This document shows positions 4,943-5,112 of a DNA stretch of 5,112 bases, in pieces. The stretch comes from Chthoniobacterales bacterium (GTDB lineage Bacteria; Verrucomicrobiota; Verrucomicrobiia; Chthoniobacterales; UBA10450), in assembly GCA_013812515.1 (NCBI GenBank), contig JACCTI010000052.1:1-5112 (forward strand). The letters are read 5' to 3'. The notes under the pieces were generated by a model. It saw only the letters and a program-made list of their open reading frames with translations, was not told where the DNA came from and did no database searches. Within the stretch, counting starts at the first letter, position 1. Each line of letters opens with the position of its first letter. The position numbers and the translations under genes are program-made.

Positions 4943-5112
4943 GGTGAACTCTGGGGAGCGCACGTCTCTAGGCGTGCTGGCGAAGGCATTCTGCCATCGC
5001 GAACTTCGAATCGCGATTGGCGAAAAGAGTTTCTCGCCATCACGGATGCTGTAGCCCCCTCGCTGTGTCGAGGCGTTCGTGCCACTCGCGCTGATCGCAT
5101 CGCGGCACGGCG
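4943..5112. other. Hairpin-rich region upstream of lysA, no convincing gene
   Basis: This stretch is packed with small inverted repeats. They are GCACG/CGTGC-type arms around 4960-4978, GCGA-A-GGCA/TGCC-A-TCGC with loop TTC (4980-5000), two copies of palindromic TCGCGA (4997-5002 and 5010-5015), TGGCGA/TCGCCA around a 10-base loop (5018-5039), and CCTCG/CGAGG around loop CTGTGT (5058-5073). It is formally open in the lysA frame, but the structure suggests non-coding repeat DNA holding the lysA promoter region. The last 40 bases show nothing further that I can name. Confidence 0.55.

Noticed and set aside
4906..5100. N-terminal extension of LysA to the ATG at 5100
   Set aside because: The extra 65 residues are not LysA-like and overlie palindromes and decayed heptads. 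Homology begins at the HSFRYRDG segment, so TTG 4905 is a better start.

Overview
The window is GC-rich bacterial chromosome with ordinary housekeeping genes and unusually repeat-laden intergenic DNA. My best guess is a soil Verrucomicrobiota (Chthoniobacterales/Spartobacteria-like) genome. This rests on the look of the BioB and LysA proteins, a Gly-rich tail typical of small RNA-binding proteins, and dense short hairpins and heptad repeats between genes. It is an inference, not a database result.

Layout. On the + strand, 1-128 is the end of a Gly/Tyr/Arg-rich protein, probably the tail of an RRM-type RNA-binding protein. A very clear intrinsic terminator follows at 146-178. A 255-residue protein (301-1068) then combines a glycine-zipper segment with a long Ser/Lys/Arg/Gly-rich disordered tail. 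All later genes are on the - strand. They are tRNA-Tyr(GUA) at 1095-1180 with a good sigma70-like promoter, biotin synthase bioB at 1587-2567, a small secreted protein of unknown family at 2752-3450 with a possible His/Cys (caspase-like) pair, and diaminopimelate decarboxylase lysA at 3629-4905.

lysA carries a one-base deletion that splits it into a PLP-barrel part and a C-terminal part. The two reading frames meet in an ATGA stop/start overlap. Everything else in the enzyme looks conserved, so this is a sequencing error, a very recent mutation, or a coupled split gene.

The genes do not form one tight operon. The gaps between bioB, the secreted protein and lysA are about 180 bases each, and bioB stands alone without other biotin genes. 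BioB makes biotin. LysA makes lysine from meso-diaminopimelate. tRNA-Tyr serves translation.

The most unusual material is intergenic. Two different period-7 arrays bracket the gap between bioB and the secreted-protein gene. One ends exactly on the bioB start codon, and the other begins exactly on the neighbour's stop codon. A decayed copy of the first array sits just before the proposed lysA start. There are also hairpins sharing one loop but with different, still complementary stems, and a tandem pair of GC-rich hairpins before the secreted-protein gene.
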